Shown here piece after piece: positions 1-7,677 of a stretch of 16,718 nucleotides of DNA. Below the pieces are notes generated by a model that was not told the DNA's origin, did not search any database, and saw only the letters and a program-made list of their open reading frames with translations. The stretch is from an uncultured Bacteriovorax sp. Lineage in GTDB: Bacteria > Bdellovibrionota > Bacteriovoracia > Bacteriovoracales > Bacteriovoracaceae. How positions within the stretch are numbered: position 1 is the stretch's first letter; every line of letters starts with the position of its first letter. Position numbers and translations under genes: made by a program. The stretch is from NCBI GenBank assembly GCA_946482295.1, contig CAMLRB010000063.1:1-16718 (forward strand), read 5' to 3'.

Positions 1-1
1 T

Positions 2-916
2 GACAACCCCAATCGCAAAGAAGAACGTTTGTGGGCGGAAGTCGTTTTGAAGGTCATGCACACAATAGTTCACGCTGATAAAGATCTTCGTTCGAATTAT
101 TTTAAAATTGTTCAAACTCAAATTTTTGATCGTTTTTATAAATATGTATTCCGCGATGAAGAAGGAAAACTTTTTATTGGTGTTAAGGGGTCTGGTGATT
201 ACGTTCAGCTGGTGGACTTCGAAACAAAATCGAAAAAAACTCGCGACAGTATTATCATCAAACTTCTGCATAAAGCAGAAAACGTAGCTGAAGAACTTTT
301 TGATCGTGTAGGCGTACGTTTTATTACCCATACACGTTTTGATACACTTCGCTTAGTGCGCTTTCTGTTAACGAAGAATATTGTCATTCCCCACAATAAC
401 AAACCAAGCCGGGCCATTAACACTATGATTGATCTTCCCAAGTTTAAGGAAGAACATCAGAAGATTTTGAAAATGGCGATTCGTAACAATCTTTCAGAAG
501 AGAGATTTATTGCGGCCATGGACCGTGCGATTGCTGACTGTCAGCTTAAATCGAACGAAAGTGAAAGAAACAAATTCACTTCCAAAGCTTATCAGTCCAT
601 TCAGTTCACTTGCCGTCAATTGATTGAATATAAAAATCCTTTCTTGCAGGAATTCAATGAACTGAGACGAATTGCAAAGGGCGCTTCTCCGGAAGAAAAT
701 GAACTCGCTCGTCGTGTCCTCAGTATGGATATTTCTCTTGTCGCTAGAGATATTCGTTTCTTCTATCCGTATGAGATTCAAGTGGTCGATCAAGAAGCCT
801 TCAGAGAAAATTCTCAAGGTGAAGCTTCTCACCAGGAATACAAAAGACAGCAAGTGCAATCGGCACTTAAGCGCGTTTTTAAACCTCTCCTCGAATATAA
901 AAATATTCAGCTCTAA
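2..916 (+). CDS. RelA/SpoT synthetase-like domain protein, 5'-truncated
   Basis: The frame is open back to the first bases of the window (DNPNRKEER precedes the TTG at 29), so that TTG is probably an internal Leu codon and the true start lies upstream. I count residues from the TTG. Blocks resemble the (p)ppGpp synthetase fold in order: SKKTRDSIIIKL (68-79, like the R..SI..K helix), LFDRVGVRFIT (90-100, like the D..AVRI strand with catalytic Asp), KAYQSIQF (186-193, like GYQSLH), YEIQVVD (248-254, like VEIQIRT), and EASHQEYKR (265-273, like AAHW.YK). Long helical insertions separate these blocks, unlike classical RelA, SpoT or small synthetases. From memory it also resembles a deltaproteobacterial conserved family (TIGR04552), which I could not check. 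No HD hydrolase, TGS or ACT domain is visible in the part present. The fold is a reasonable inference; the activity is unknown. Its stop TAA directly abuts the stop of the convergent hydrolase gene. Confidence 0.7.
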   Translation, partial: DNPNRKEERLWAEVVLKVMHTIVHADKDLRSNYFKIVQTQIFDRFYKYVFRDEEGKLFIGVKGSGDYVQLVDFETKSKKTRDSIIIKLLHKAENVAEELFDRVGVRFITHTRFDTLRLVRFLLTKNIVIPHNNKPSRAINTMIDLPKFKEEHQKILKMAIRNNLSEERFIAAMDRAIADCQLKSNESERNKFTSKAYQSIQFTCRQLIEYKNPFLQEFNELRRIAKGASPEENELARRVLSMDISLVARDIRFFYPYEIQVVDQEAFRENSQGEASHQEYKRQQVQSALKRVFKPLLEYKNIQL

Positions 917-1831
917 TTAAAGATTTTTCTCTGGTTTCAGCTGACGTATTTTTTTCATGAATTGCATAATTCTGTGATTAATTAATTCTGGAAAATCGGC
1001 CTGAGGAACGTGGCTGCCATCTTTTACAATATACAGCTGACTGTTGGGAAGATTTTTGGTCAAAATTCTCTGCAGATAATTTGGAATAATTTTGTCTTTA
1101 TCGCCGCCAATCACTAAGGTAGGAGTTTTAATCGACTCAAGATGATTAATGACATCATGATCATGCATGAGTTTTAGAAGATGAAAGAAGAGTGATTCAG
1201 GCAGTTCACTGATTTTTTTCATATAGAGTTGAATGAATTCCATCTCAACTTGTTTTTTGTTAAAGCCTCCATCGAAGATCGCGTATTGAGCGATAGGATT
1301 TTTGAATGAATGTTTCCAGAAGCTTTTATAGAGCTCAGGAAATTTTTTAGTCAATGATTCGATATAAGGAAGGGTCAGATCAACCACATTAGAATCGAAC
1401 ATAATATCTTGTGGTGGAACCACCGTGCCAGAAATTAAAACCATAGCTGTGACATCTTCTGGATATCTTCTTGCATGTTCCAAACAAATATTCACCCCCA
1501 TACTGTGGCCTAAAAAGAGAGTGTGTTTAATGTTCAAATGCTCGAGCATTTCGTGGAGGTCGCGGGCGATATTTGGAAATGTACATGATTCAATATCTCC
1601 TTCCTGCGAAGAAGCGAAATGAAATCGGTAATCGTGAAGAAGAATTTGATAACCTTGTTCTTCGAAAAATGGAATCTGATATTTAAAATGATTGTTGCTA
1701 CAAAGCAAGCCGTAGATAAAAACAATAACAGGTTTTTCTACCGAGAGCTGATCGATTGGAAAATTGGTGTTGTAGAACAGGCGAGTTCCATCGCTGGTAT
1801 AAAAATAATTAGGATGGTTTTTCTTAAACAT
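917..1831 (-). CDS. alpha/beta-hydrolase fold protein
   Basis: A 304-residue single-domain serine hydrolase of the alpha/beta fold, with no signal peptide, so probably cytosolic. The nucleophile elbow is GHSMG at 108-112 (Ser110). The likely acid is Asp246 in GGDKDKIIP and the base is His274 in DGSHVPQADFPE, in the canonical order Ser-Asp-His. The oxyanion segment reads FIYGLLCS (38-45), with Tyr where many members have His. The substrate cannot be told from sequence; esterase, lipase-like, epoxide-hydrolase-like and C-C hydrolase members share this outline. It is the last gene of a leftward run: its ATG overlaps the 3' end of the FHA gene by 8 bases (ATGTTTAA), implying translational coupling. 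It ends exactly next to the stop of the convergent gene at 916, leaving no room for a dedicated terminator. Confidence 0.9.
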   Translation of the reverse strand: MFKKNHPNYFYTSDGTRLFYNTNFPIDQLSVEKPVIVFIYGLLCSNNHFKYQIPFFEEQGYQILLHDYRFHFASSQEGDIESCTFPNIARDLHEMLEHLNIKHTLFLGHSMGVNICLEHARRYPEDVTAMVLISGTVVPPQDIMFDSNVVDLTLPYIESLTKKFPELYKSFWKHSFKNPIAQYAIFDGGFNKKQVEMEFIQLYMKKISELPESLFFHLLKLMHDHDVINHLESIKTPTLVIGGDKDKIIPNYLQRILTKNLPNSQLYIVKDGSHVPQADFPELINHRIMQFMKKIRQLKPEKNL

Positions 1832-2261
1832 CTTGCTTTGATTCCTGTTCTATAAGAACTTCTTCGATAAAATCGAGTGCAAATCGCAATTCAGGGGAGG
1901 TTCTTTCGAAATGTTCAAAAGCATCAGCCAGATCCATATCACTTTGAGTTTTTTCAAAAGATATGATCTTGAGTTGATTTTTGCCGAAAGCAATCACATC
2001 ACCAGGACGAATTTTTAAACTCCCACTTATTTTTTTCCCATTCACAAAAAAGTAAGGTTCAGTTTTCAGACTTTTAATCAAAACGGTGGGAACACCGAAA
2101 TCGTCGACGATTTTTAGTAAAATATATTTCAGGGGAAGTTCGCGATCTTGAAAGATAAGGTCATTCTTCAGTGATCTTCCTATATACAAAAGGTCGTAAT
2201 TGAACTCGTAGGTCCCAAGGGCCGTCTCATCGCTACTTTTTTGTACTTCTATGGTGATCAT
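1824..2261 (-). CDS. FHA-like domain protein with degenerate phosphopeptide site
   Basis: A 145-residue protein whose first ~100 residues fit a forkhead-associated beta sandwich: LYIGRSLKNDLIF (25-37) matches the GR...D strand pair, and FFVNGKKI...IRPGDVIAFG (71-93) matches the NG.. / GD.I..G end of the domain. The usual SxxH between them, which contacts phosphothreonine and holds the loop, is absent: the aligned stretch ELPLKY (41-46) has Pro and Tyr where Ser and His are expected. The last ~45 residues are acidic and probably helical. A role in phosphothreonine recognition is therefore doubtful; it may be a structural or protein-binding FHA. It lies 27 bases after recG and overlaps the hydrolase start by 8 bases. 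No clear Shine-Dalgarno sequence precedes its ATG. Confidence 0.7.
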   Translation of the reverse strand: MITIEVQKSSDETALGTYEFNYDLLYIGRSLKNDLIFQDRELPLKYILLKIVDDFGVPTVLIKSLKTEPYFFVNGKKISGSLKIRPGDVIAFGKNQLKIISFEKTQSDMDLADAFEHFERTSPELRFALDFIEEVLIEQESKQDV

Positions 2262-2288
2262 ATGACTATGGTATCAAATTTTTAGGAA

Positions 2289-4430
2289 TTATACCGTAGT
2301 GAAAATTCGTTCATCTTGGGAGAAGCGTTCTAGCATACGCTCTATATCTGAATCTTTTGCTTCAATTAATTTGTGAGCGTCTTCCCGTGCCTGATAGAGG
2401 ACATCAGCATGTAGAATCACGTTGGCCATACGCTTTTGTGCTTGAGAGCCGGATTGATCAGTTCCGAAGAGATCACCTTCACCTCTCAATTTGAGATCCT
2501 CTTCTGCTATTTTGAATCCATCAGTGTTATTTTCGATGACTTTAAGACGTTCCATGCTTAAAGCTGAAATCTTTTTGTCATTAACGAGGAAACAAAATCC
2601 CGGTTTTTCTCCACGACCTACACGTCCTCGCAACTGATGAAGTGAGCTCAGTCCAAATCTTTCAGGATTAATAATGGCCATGACAGTGGCATTGATAACG
2701 TTGATTCCTACTTCAATCACACTTGTTGCAACCAGTATCTGGACATCATGATGCTTAAAAGCTGTGAACATCTTTGCTTTTTCATCAGCTTTCAATTGCC
2801 CATGCAGCCCTTCCACTATGTATTCCGGGAAGAACTTTTTAAATCGCTCTAAAGTATCAGTGAGATTGTGAAATTCTTGTTCAGCACTTTCATTAATGGC
2901 CGGAACAACAACGTAAACCTGCTCGCCAAGACTCAATCTCGTTTTAATGAAGTTGAGAAATTGCGGGTAAGTTTCTTCAGTAACAATTCTTGTTTTGTGA
3001 CCTTTGCGTCCACTAGGCATCGATTTAATCGTGGAGATGTCCAAATCACCGTACTGAGTGAGACTCAAAGAGCGAGGAATGGGAGTAGCCGACATAATCA
3101 AACAATGTGTTCCTTGGCCTTTACTTGTGAGCTTGATTCTTTGGTCAACACCGAATTTGTGCTGTTCATCTATAATCGCAAGACCTAATTTTTGAAATTC
3201 AACAGTCGCTTGAATGAGAGAGTGTGTTCCGATGATTAGTTGAATTTTTCCTGAGCGAAGTTCTTCTGCAATAACTTTTTTTTCCTTTGCACTTGTAGAA
3301 CCCAATAGGAGCTTGCAAGTAATATTTTGGTTTTGAAAAAGCTCTTCCGCACTCGCGAAATGTTGCATGGCCAGCGCTTCAGTAGGGCACATGAAAGCGA
3401 CCTGGGCTCCACCATTGATGACAATGGTTGCGGCCAACATGGCGACCGTGGTTTTTCCACAACCAACATCACCTTGGACAAGTCTCATCATTGGATGTTC
3501 AGCAATTAAGTCCTTTCGAATTTCTTTTAGCGTCTTTTCCTGATCTGGCGTGAGTGCGTACGGATAGAGACCTAAATACTTTTGGAATTGATCTTCGTTA
3601 ATTGTAAACTTTTCAGCTTTTGGCTTTTTAAAATATTGTCTGCGCAGATAAATTTTAATTTGATCTTCAAAGAATTCCTCATAAATGAGTCGTTTTTCAG
3701 CACGTGCTTCCAAATCCGGATTTGGTTTTAGCTTTCCATGAATAACTTTGAAAGAATCAGAGAGGGAAAGAAAGGCATTGGATTCTAAAATTTTCCTTGG
3801 AAGAGTTTCGGGAATTTCATTCCAAAGTTGAGCTGGAATTTTGTCCATAATCTTTTTGATTTGGACGCCGGGAATAGTATTCACTGTTGGATATTGAATC
3901 TTTAAGTCTTGAGAAAGGGTAACGAATGAGGATTCAACTTCTAAATTTTCGAGAGGAAAAAATTCAGGATTGGCAAACTGAGGTTGACCATTAAAAAGAG
4001 AGGCTTCACCTAAAAATTCAATATAAGTACATTTAGAAATTTTAGAAGTGACTGAGCCGTAAGAATTAAACCATTTGAGAGTTAGGATTTTATCAGAAAG
4101 AGCATCTTGAACATGCACCATAATGTTATAGAGCAGGGCCTTACCTCGTCCTCTAATTCTAAAATTTGGTTTAGCCTGCACATTTAGGATTTTCGCACGG
4201 CCAATGAAAAGTCTTCCTTCTTCAATGAACTCAAAACTACGAAGTGGTGGAAGCTCAACTACTCTTAGTGGAAATATCCACAGCAGATCTGAGAGATCCA
4301 AAAATCCAGCATTGTTTAACTTCTCAGTAGTTTTTTGAGAAGCTTTACCCATCATCTCTTCGAGTGATGAATTCCAATTCAATGTTTTTTTTGTTTTGCT
4401 AGTCGATGAATTCAAGGGCTTCGATTTCAT
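2289..4430 (-). CDS. recG: ATP-dependent DNA helicase RecG
   Basis: RecG is the superfamily 2 helicase that remodels stalled forks and branch-migrates Holliday junctions and R-loops. The frame opens at 4487, but I choose the ATG at 4430, giving 713 residues. It has AAAGGGG (4446-4440) 9 bases upstream, aligns with usual RecG N-termini, and limits the overlap with greA to 32 bases. From this start: wedge/OB region about 60-160; Walker A GDVGCGKT at 320-327; PTEALAMQH around 350; DEQHKFGV motif II at 421-428; SATPIPRSL around 447-455; motif VI region QLRGRVGRG at 599-607; then the RecG-typical EGDLFGTDQSG near 652-661. All catalytic motifs are intact and the length is normal. It follows greA in the same leftward run, so it is probably co-transcribed with it. 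Confidence 0.95.
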   Translation of the reverse strand: MKSKPLNSSTSKTKKTLNWNSSLEEMMGKASQKTTEKLNNAGFLDLSDLLWIFPLRVVELPPLRSFEFIEEGRLFIGRAKILNVQAKPNFRIRGRGKALLYNIMVHVQDALSDKILTLKWFNSYGSVTSKISKCTYIEFLGEASLFNGQPQFANPEFFPLENLEVESSFVTLSQDLKIQYPTVNTIPGVQIKKIMDKIPAQLWNEIPETLPRKILESNAFLSLSDSFKVIHGKLKPNPDLEARAEKRLIYEEFFEDQIKIYLRRQYFKKPKAEKFTINEDQFQKYLGLYPYALTPDQEKTLKEIRKDLIAEHPMMRLVQGDVGCGKTTVAMLAATIVINGGAQVAFMCPTEALAMQHFASAEELFQNQNITCKLLLGSTSAKEKKVIAEELRSGKIQLIIGTHSLIQATVEFQKLGLAIIDEQHKFGVDQRIKLTSKGQGTHCLIMSATPIPRSLSLTQYGDLDISTIKSMPSGRKGHKTRIVTEETYPQFLNFIKTRLSLGEQVYVVVPAINESAEQEFHNLTDTLERFKKFFPEYIVEGLHGQLKADEKAKMFTAFKHHDVQILVATSVIEVGINVINATVMAIINPERFGLSSLHQLRGRVGRGEKPGFCFLVNDKKISALSMERLKVIENNTDGFKIAEEDLKLRGEGDLFGTDQSGSQAQKRMANVILHADVLYQAREDAHKLIEAKDSDIERMLERFSQDERIFTTV

Positions 4431-4875
4431 ATTCAACATCCCCTTTAGGAGCTTTGACGATTGCCGTATCGCCAACTTCTTTTCCAATGAGGGCCTTACC
4501 TAAAGGACTGTTATAAGAAATTTTGAAACTTTTGAGATCAGATTCATCTTCACCTACGATTTTATAAGTGAAAGATTGATCCTTGTGGGTATCGAGAATA
4601 GTAACAGTCGCCCCAAAGACAACTTTAGTACTTTTAATTTTTGAAACTTCAACAACACGCGAACGTGCAAGAATACCTTGTAGTTGAGCAATACGTCCTT
4701 CGATCAGACCTTGCTTTTCTTTAGCTGCATGATATTCAGCATTTTCTTTGAGGTCTCCCAAGTCACGAGCTTCAGCAATTGTAACTTTTAGTTCTTCTCT
4801 CTCAACTTTTACAAGATGATCAAGTTCGGCTTCCAACTTTTGTTTGCCGGCCAGAGTGATTGGTAGTTCGTCCAT
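4399..4875 (-). CDS. greA: transcription elongation factor GreA
   Basis: A 158-residue GreA of normal length. It binds the RNA polymerase secondary channel and stimulates cleavage of backtracked RNA. The N-terminal coiled coil (about 10-75) ends in the conserved tip EARDLGDLKENAEYHAA, with the two acidic catalytic residues at Asp41 and Glu44, the same numbering as in E. coli. The C-terminal FKBP-like domain carries VVFGATVTIL, YKIVGEDESD and the SPLGKALIGKEVGD stretch. AGGA sits about 8 bases before the ATG. The 3' end overlaps the start of recG by 32 bases, which suggests translational coupling. The 43-base gap to the upstream Cys-rich gene holds no promoter that I can defend. Confidence 0.97.
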   Translation of the reverse strand: MDELPITLAGKQKLEAELDHLVKVEREELKVTIAEARDLGDLKENAEYHAAKEKQGLIEGRIAQLQGILARSRVVEVSKIKSTKVVFGATVTILDTHKDQSFTYKIVGEDESDLKSFKISYNSPLGKALIGKEVGDTAIVKAPKGDVEYEIEALEFID

Positions 4876-4918
4876 TTTAAAATTCCTATTTCACAGTTGG
4901 GTGCGCGCCTCACGGTGC

Positions 4919-5212
4919 TTATTTTTTGAATAGTGATTCGGCCAAATTAATAAGTTCTTCTTTCGCTTGGCCTGCATTCTTGCCATCCGATAAAACGAAA
5001 TAATCACAAAAGTTAGATTTCTCTTTATCGACAATGCGATCAGCATTGGATTCGTGACATTCATTGTAGACTTTAGCGTCGTAGAATTTACACATTCTAC
5101 AGCAATGCAAACTGGTACTGCAATAAGGACACTCTTCAGTACGAGTGATCTTAAAGGCACCTAAAACTGGAATAGATTTATGACAGTGATAGCAATTAAA
5201 ACTTGTACTCAT
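4919..5212 (-). CDS. Cys-rich zinc-ribbon-like conserved hypothetical protein
   Basis: A 97-residue protein with two CxxC knuckles (C7YHC10 and C28PYC31), a CCRMC cluster (37-41), a Cys-His pair at 52-53 and C69, followed by an amphipathic tail. The layout, two zinc knuckles then HxCRMCxFYD and an NFCDYF segment, matches my memory of a short conserved family common in proteobacteria, whose function I do not know. The Cys spacing strongly suggests one or two structural zinc sites; a redox or Fe-S role is less likely but not excluded. No signal peptide, so cytosolic. It starts 11 bases after the secreted-protein gene and precedes greA. A second frame in the same strand (4891-5160) overlaps it and is rejected because it lacks any of this pattern. 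Confidence 0.8.
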   Translation of the reverse strand: MSTSFNCYHCHKSIPVLGAFKITRTEECPYCSTSLHCCRMCKFYDAKVYNECHESNADRIVDKEKSNFCDYFVLSDGKNAGQAKEELINLAESLFKK

Positions 5213-5223
5213 TTACTCAACCA

Positions 5224-5745
5224 TTAAAAAGACCATTGCTGCACAAGCCCTAACTTTACCTTAGAAAAATCGATCTGACCTTGCGTTTCTTCTGGATTAA
5301 AAAAAATTTTAGGAAGATTGCGTTTGTTGTATTCGTCGATAGAACGGTTCAAGTTAGCTTCATTTGTAATTTCGAGTGTTCTCGTCACAAGAAAATTCAC
5401 GAGAATTGTTGCGCCCCCAGCAATGAGGTATAGCCTTCGATCCTCAGAATCGGAATTAAAAAAACCAAAAAGCATGAGTCCAGTTCCCGCGGTTCCTAGA
5501 ATCGCACTGGGCCAACGAATGGCCGAGTTTTTTTGATAGATATCTAAGTATTCTTTAGCGACAGGATCTTTCTCCAGGTGATAGCGAAGACCTTCCCCCT
5601 TTTCAGAGGTATTGGAATCAACCAGCACTTCTTGAAAATTGATAATAGCAACGCGACTACATGTTTCGACGGCAGATGCACTTTCCATGTTGAGTGAAAG
5701 AAAAAGAAAGGCCGAAAATAAGAGAGACTTGATTATTGTGCGCAA
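5224..5745 (-). CDS. secreted/envelope hypothetical protein
   Basis: A 173-residue protein not recognised. It begins at a TTG codon; GAGG lies 6 bases upstream (GAGGTTCTAATTG), and starting here gives a complete signal peptide: MRT-IIK, a hydrophobic stretch LLFSAFLFLSL, and a likely cut after ESASA (about 24). The next Met (20) lies inside the signal and would destroy it. The mature part has a single Cys near the N-terminus (29), too far in for a typical lipobox. A hydrophobic region at about 78-118 holds two short membrane-like stretches split by the polar segment NSDSEDRR, suggesting a small inner-membrane hairpin. It is the first gene of the leftward run ending at 917 and diverges from the UbiB-family gene. 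Confidence 0.75.
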   Translation of the reverse strand: MRTIIKSLLFSAFLFLSLNMESASAVETCSRVAIINFQEVLVDSNTSEKGEGLRYHLEKDPVAKEYLDIYQKNSAIRWPSAILGTAGTGLMLFGFFNSDSEDRRLYLIAGGATILVNFLVTRTLEITNEANLNRSIDEYNKRNLPKIFFNPEETQGQIDFSKVKLGLVQQWSF

Positions 5746-5770
5746 TTAGAACCTCAAACGACTTTTTTTG

Positions 5771-5778
5771 ATTATAAT
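5771..5778. promoter_or_regulatory. candidate shared -10 region of a divergent promoter
   Basis: The palindrome ATTATAAT gives a perfect TATAAT on the plus strand (5773-5778) and on the minus strand (5776-5771). It sits in a 63-base gap between divergent genes. Predicted starts would lie about 20-25 bases before each start codon, leaving room for the GAGG and AAAAGG ribosome sites. No good -35 box is visible on the plus strand; on the minus strand TTGATT lies at a short 15-base spacing. The call therefore rests on the -10 alone. Confidence 0.4.
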
Positions 5779-5808
5779 ATAGAGGTATCTCAATCAAAAG
5801 GTTTTTTC

Positions 5809-7527
5809 ATGGATTTGATCAAAGCAGGAATTGGAATTTCAAAAACAATCAGAAACGTAGGACGTTTACAAGAAATTATTCTTGTTTTTGCTCGTCATGG
5901 CTTTGATGAATTTATTACAAAAGGTGCAACCAATAAAATTCCGAATTTCGTTCTCCCTAAATCTAAAAAAAGAATTCGAGATGAACTTGCAAACAAATCA
6001 GAAAAAGATTGGAACCAGGTCCTGGGATTTCGTTTAAGAAAATGTTTTGAAGAGCTAGGTCCTGCTTTTATAAAGTTTGGACAATTATTAAGCTCGCGCG
6101 AAGATCTTTTTCACCCTTCTTTCATTGAAGAAATGAAAATGCTTCGAGACAAAGTTAAACCAGTCGCGTTTGAAGATGTCCGCACATCTATCGAATCATC
6201 CATAGGGAAACCTCTGAATGAAATTTTCCAGCACATTGATGAAACTGCCATAGGTACAGCTTCGATTGGTGTTGTTTTTAAGGCCGTTCTTCTTGATGGC
6301 ACACCTGTAGTTCTAAAAGTGAGAAGGCCCGGAGTTGAAAAAGAAATAGAAACAGATTTTTCAATTCTCATGTTTCTATCTCAACAAGCAGAGAGAGTAA
6401 GTGCAGAGTTGAGATATCTTGGATTATCACGAGTGGTCAATGACTTCGCAATGACTCTACATCGGGAATTAAATTTTAATGTTGAGGCCCTCAATTGCGA
6501 ACGTCTGAAAAAAAATATTGAAAAACACGACACGCAAAACATTTATCACATACCGAAAGTATTTAAAGAGCTTTCTACAGAAAACTTACTTGTTATTGAA
6601 GAGCTAAAAGGGATTCCGTTCAGCAACAGTGAAGCCATTTTAAGTAAAAGAAGCGAAATCGTGCCGAAGATGGAGTACGGAGTTAAGCTTTTTCTTAAAA
6701 CGTTTTTAAAAGACGGATTTTTTCATGCCGATTTACATGGGGGAAATTTCTTTTATCTCGATGATGGAAGAATTGGTCTCATAGATTTTGGACTCATGGG
6801 AAGTTTAAGTAAAAGTGGTCGTCATCATTTTATTGCGATCATCTATGCCATTCTTTCTTATAACTATGAAAATCTTGTGTATGAATTTTTAGACGTTGCT
6901 GAATATGACAACATTCCAGATATGGAGAGTTTGATTCGTGATGTGCGAGAATCACTTAGTCCATTTGTAGGGTTAACAGTTAAGCAAACAAATTTTTCTG
7001 ATTTACTCACAGTCATCATAAATACACTTAAGAAACACCAAATTTATCTTCCTCGTGAATGGTACATTGTTTTCCGTGCACTCATCACACTTGATGGAGT
7101 AGGCAAGTCACTTGGCATAGATTTGAATATCTTTGGAATTTTGGAAGATGATATTGAAGAAATCATTCAGAGCACATTCAATAAAGATGAACTTATAGAA
7201 GAAGGAGCGTGGGCTGCAAGAGATCTAACTTCATCACTTCGAGTTCTCCCTCGTCACATTAAATGGTTCCTTCGCGATTTTGCTAAAAAGGGTTATGCCA
7301 TCGAAGTGAAAAACCAAGGTTATGAAAAAGAGATTGGTGCTTTGTCCGGTGCTTTTGTCTTCATGGGATTTGCCCTTCTTGCAGCCGTATTCTTTTACTC
7401 AGGCATAAACCTCACGCACGGACGTGAAATTGGTCACTGGTCTGATCTTCCGACCGTTACATGGATAATGTGGAGTTTATCAGTCATCTTTTTCTCGGTC
7501 GGAGCTTCACATATAAAGAAGCCTTGA
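5809..7527 (+). CDS. UbiB/ABC1/ADCK-family atypical kinase-like protein
   Basis: A 572-residue membrane-associated member of the UbiB (ABC1/COQ8/ADCK) family, which supports ubiquinone or other lipid processes through an atypical ATP-binding kinase fold. The family KxGQ signature is KFGQ at 89-92, followed by LLSSRED. The nucleotide loop is AIGTASIGVVFKA (147-159), the beta-3 lysine is K170 in VVLKVRRPG, the catalytic loop is HADLHGGN (306-313), and the metal motif is DFG (326-328). Two C-terminal hydrophobic helices (about 508-531 and 546-566) give the usual membrane anchor. The Ala-rich AAAS loop typical of the family reads GTAS here. AAAAGG precedes the ATG by about 8 bases. Because no ubiquinone gene is nearby, I do not assign ubiB. 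Confidence 0.92.
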   Translation: MDLIKAGIGISKTIRNVGRLQEIILVFARHGFDEFITKGATNKIPNFVLPKSKKRIRDELANKSEKDWNQVLGFRLRKCFEELGPAFIKFGQLLSSREDLFHPSFIEEMKMLRDKVKPVAFEDVRTSIESSIGKPLNEIFQHIDETAIGTASIGVVFKAVLLDGTPVVLKVRRPGVEKEIETDFSILMFLSQQAERVSAELRYLGLSRVVNDFAMTLHRELNFNVEALNCERLKKNIEKHDTQNIYHIPKVFKELSTENLLVIEELKGIPFSNSEAILSKRSEIVPKMEYGVKLFLKTFLKDGFFHADLHGGNFFYLDDGRIGLIDFGLMGSLSKSGRHHFIAIIYAILSYNYENLVYEFLDVAEYDNIPDMESLIRDVRESLSPFVGLTVKQTNFSDLLTVIINTLKKHQIYLPREWYIVFRALITLDGVGKSLGIDLNIFGILEDDIEEIIQSTFNKDELIEEGAWAARDLTSSLRVLPRHIKWFLRDFAKKGYAIEVKNQGYEKEIGALSGAFVFMGFALLAAVFFYSGINLTHGREIGHWSDLPTVTWIMWSLSVIFFSVGASHIKKP

Positions 7528-7579
7528 TTGCCATTTAAACTGGCCGTCTAAAAAGTAGACAATATTACTTCCATCCAAT

Positions 7580-7601
7580 GCTTTTTAAGTACTTAAAGGG
7601 C
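7580..7601. repeat. 22-base palindrome in the intergenic region
   Basis: The perfect core TTTAAGTACTTAAA (7584-7597) extends on each side to GC...GC, counting two G-T pairs. It lies between the UbiB-family stop (7527) and the start of the large secreted protein (7678), about 50 bases before the candidate -10. It has no central loop, so it fits a dimeric-regulator operator better than an RNA terminator; a weak terminator for the upstream gene remains possible. The rest of this 150-base gap holds only a 5-base stem at 7546-7560. Confidence 0.35.
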
Positions 7602-7651
7602 AAAAAAAGGCAAGCCGTTTACCCCAATACAATAAACCCTTAAAATTTATC

Positions 7652-7659
7652 TATACAAT
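7652..7659 (+). promoter_or_regulatory. candidate -10 box for the large secreted protein gene
   Basis: TATACAAT lies about 20 bases before the ATG at 7678, with the ribosome site GAGG between them. No convincing -35 is seen 16-18 bases upstream, so this is a weak prediction based on position and the AT-rich box. Confidence 0.35.
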
Positions 7660-7677
7660 AAGTGCATTGAGGTACGT

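Noticed and set aside
494..859. Long frames on the opposite strand of the RelA/SpoT-like gene
   Set aside because: They are out-of-frame readings of a gene with clear family motifs and have no ribosome sites.
4898..4918. GC-rich block between the Cys-rich gene and greA, first suspected to be a terminator or attenuator
   Set aside because: Reading both strands gives only a short direct repeat of GCACC, no good stem and no following U-tract.
4891..5160. 89-codon minus-strand frame overlapping the Cys-rich gene
   Set aside because: The other frame (4919-5212) has ordered zinc-knuckle cysteines and fits the gene spacing; this one shows no recognisable pattern.
7546..7560. GTCTA/TAGAC stem after the UbiB-family gene as a terminator
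   Set aside because: Only 5 pairs, AT-rich and no U-tract.
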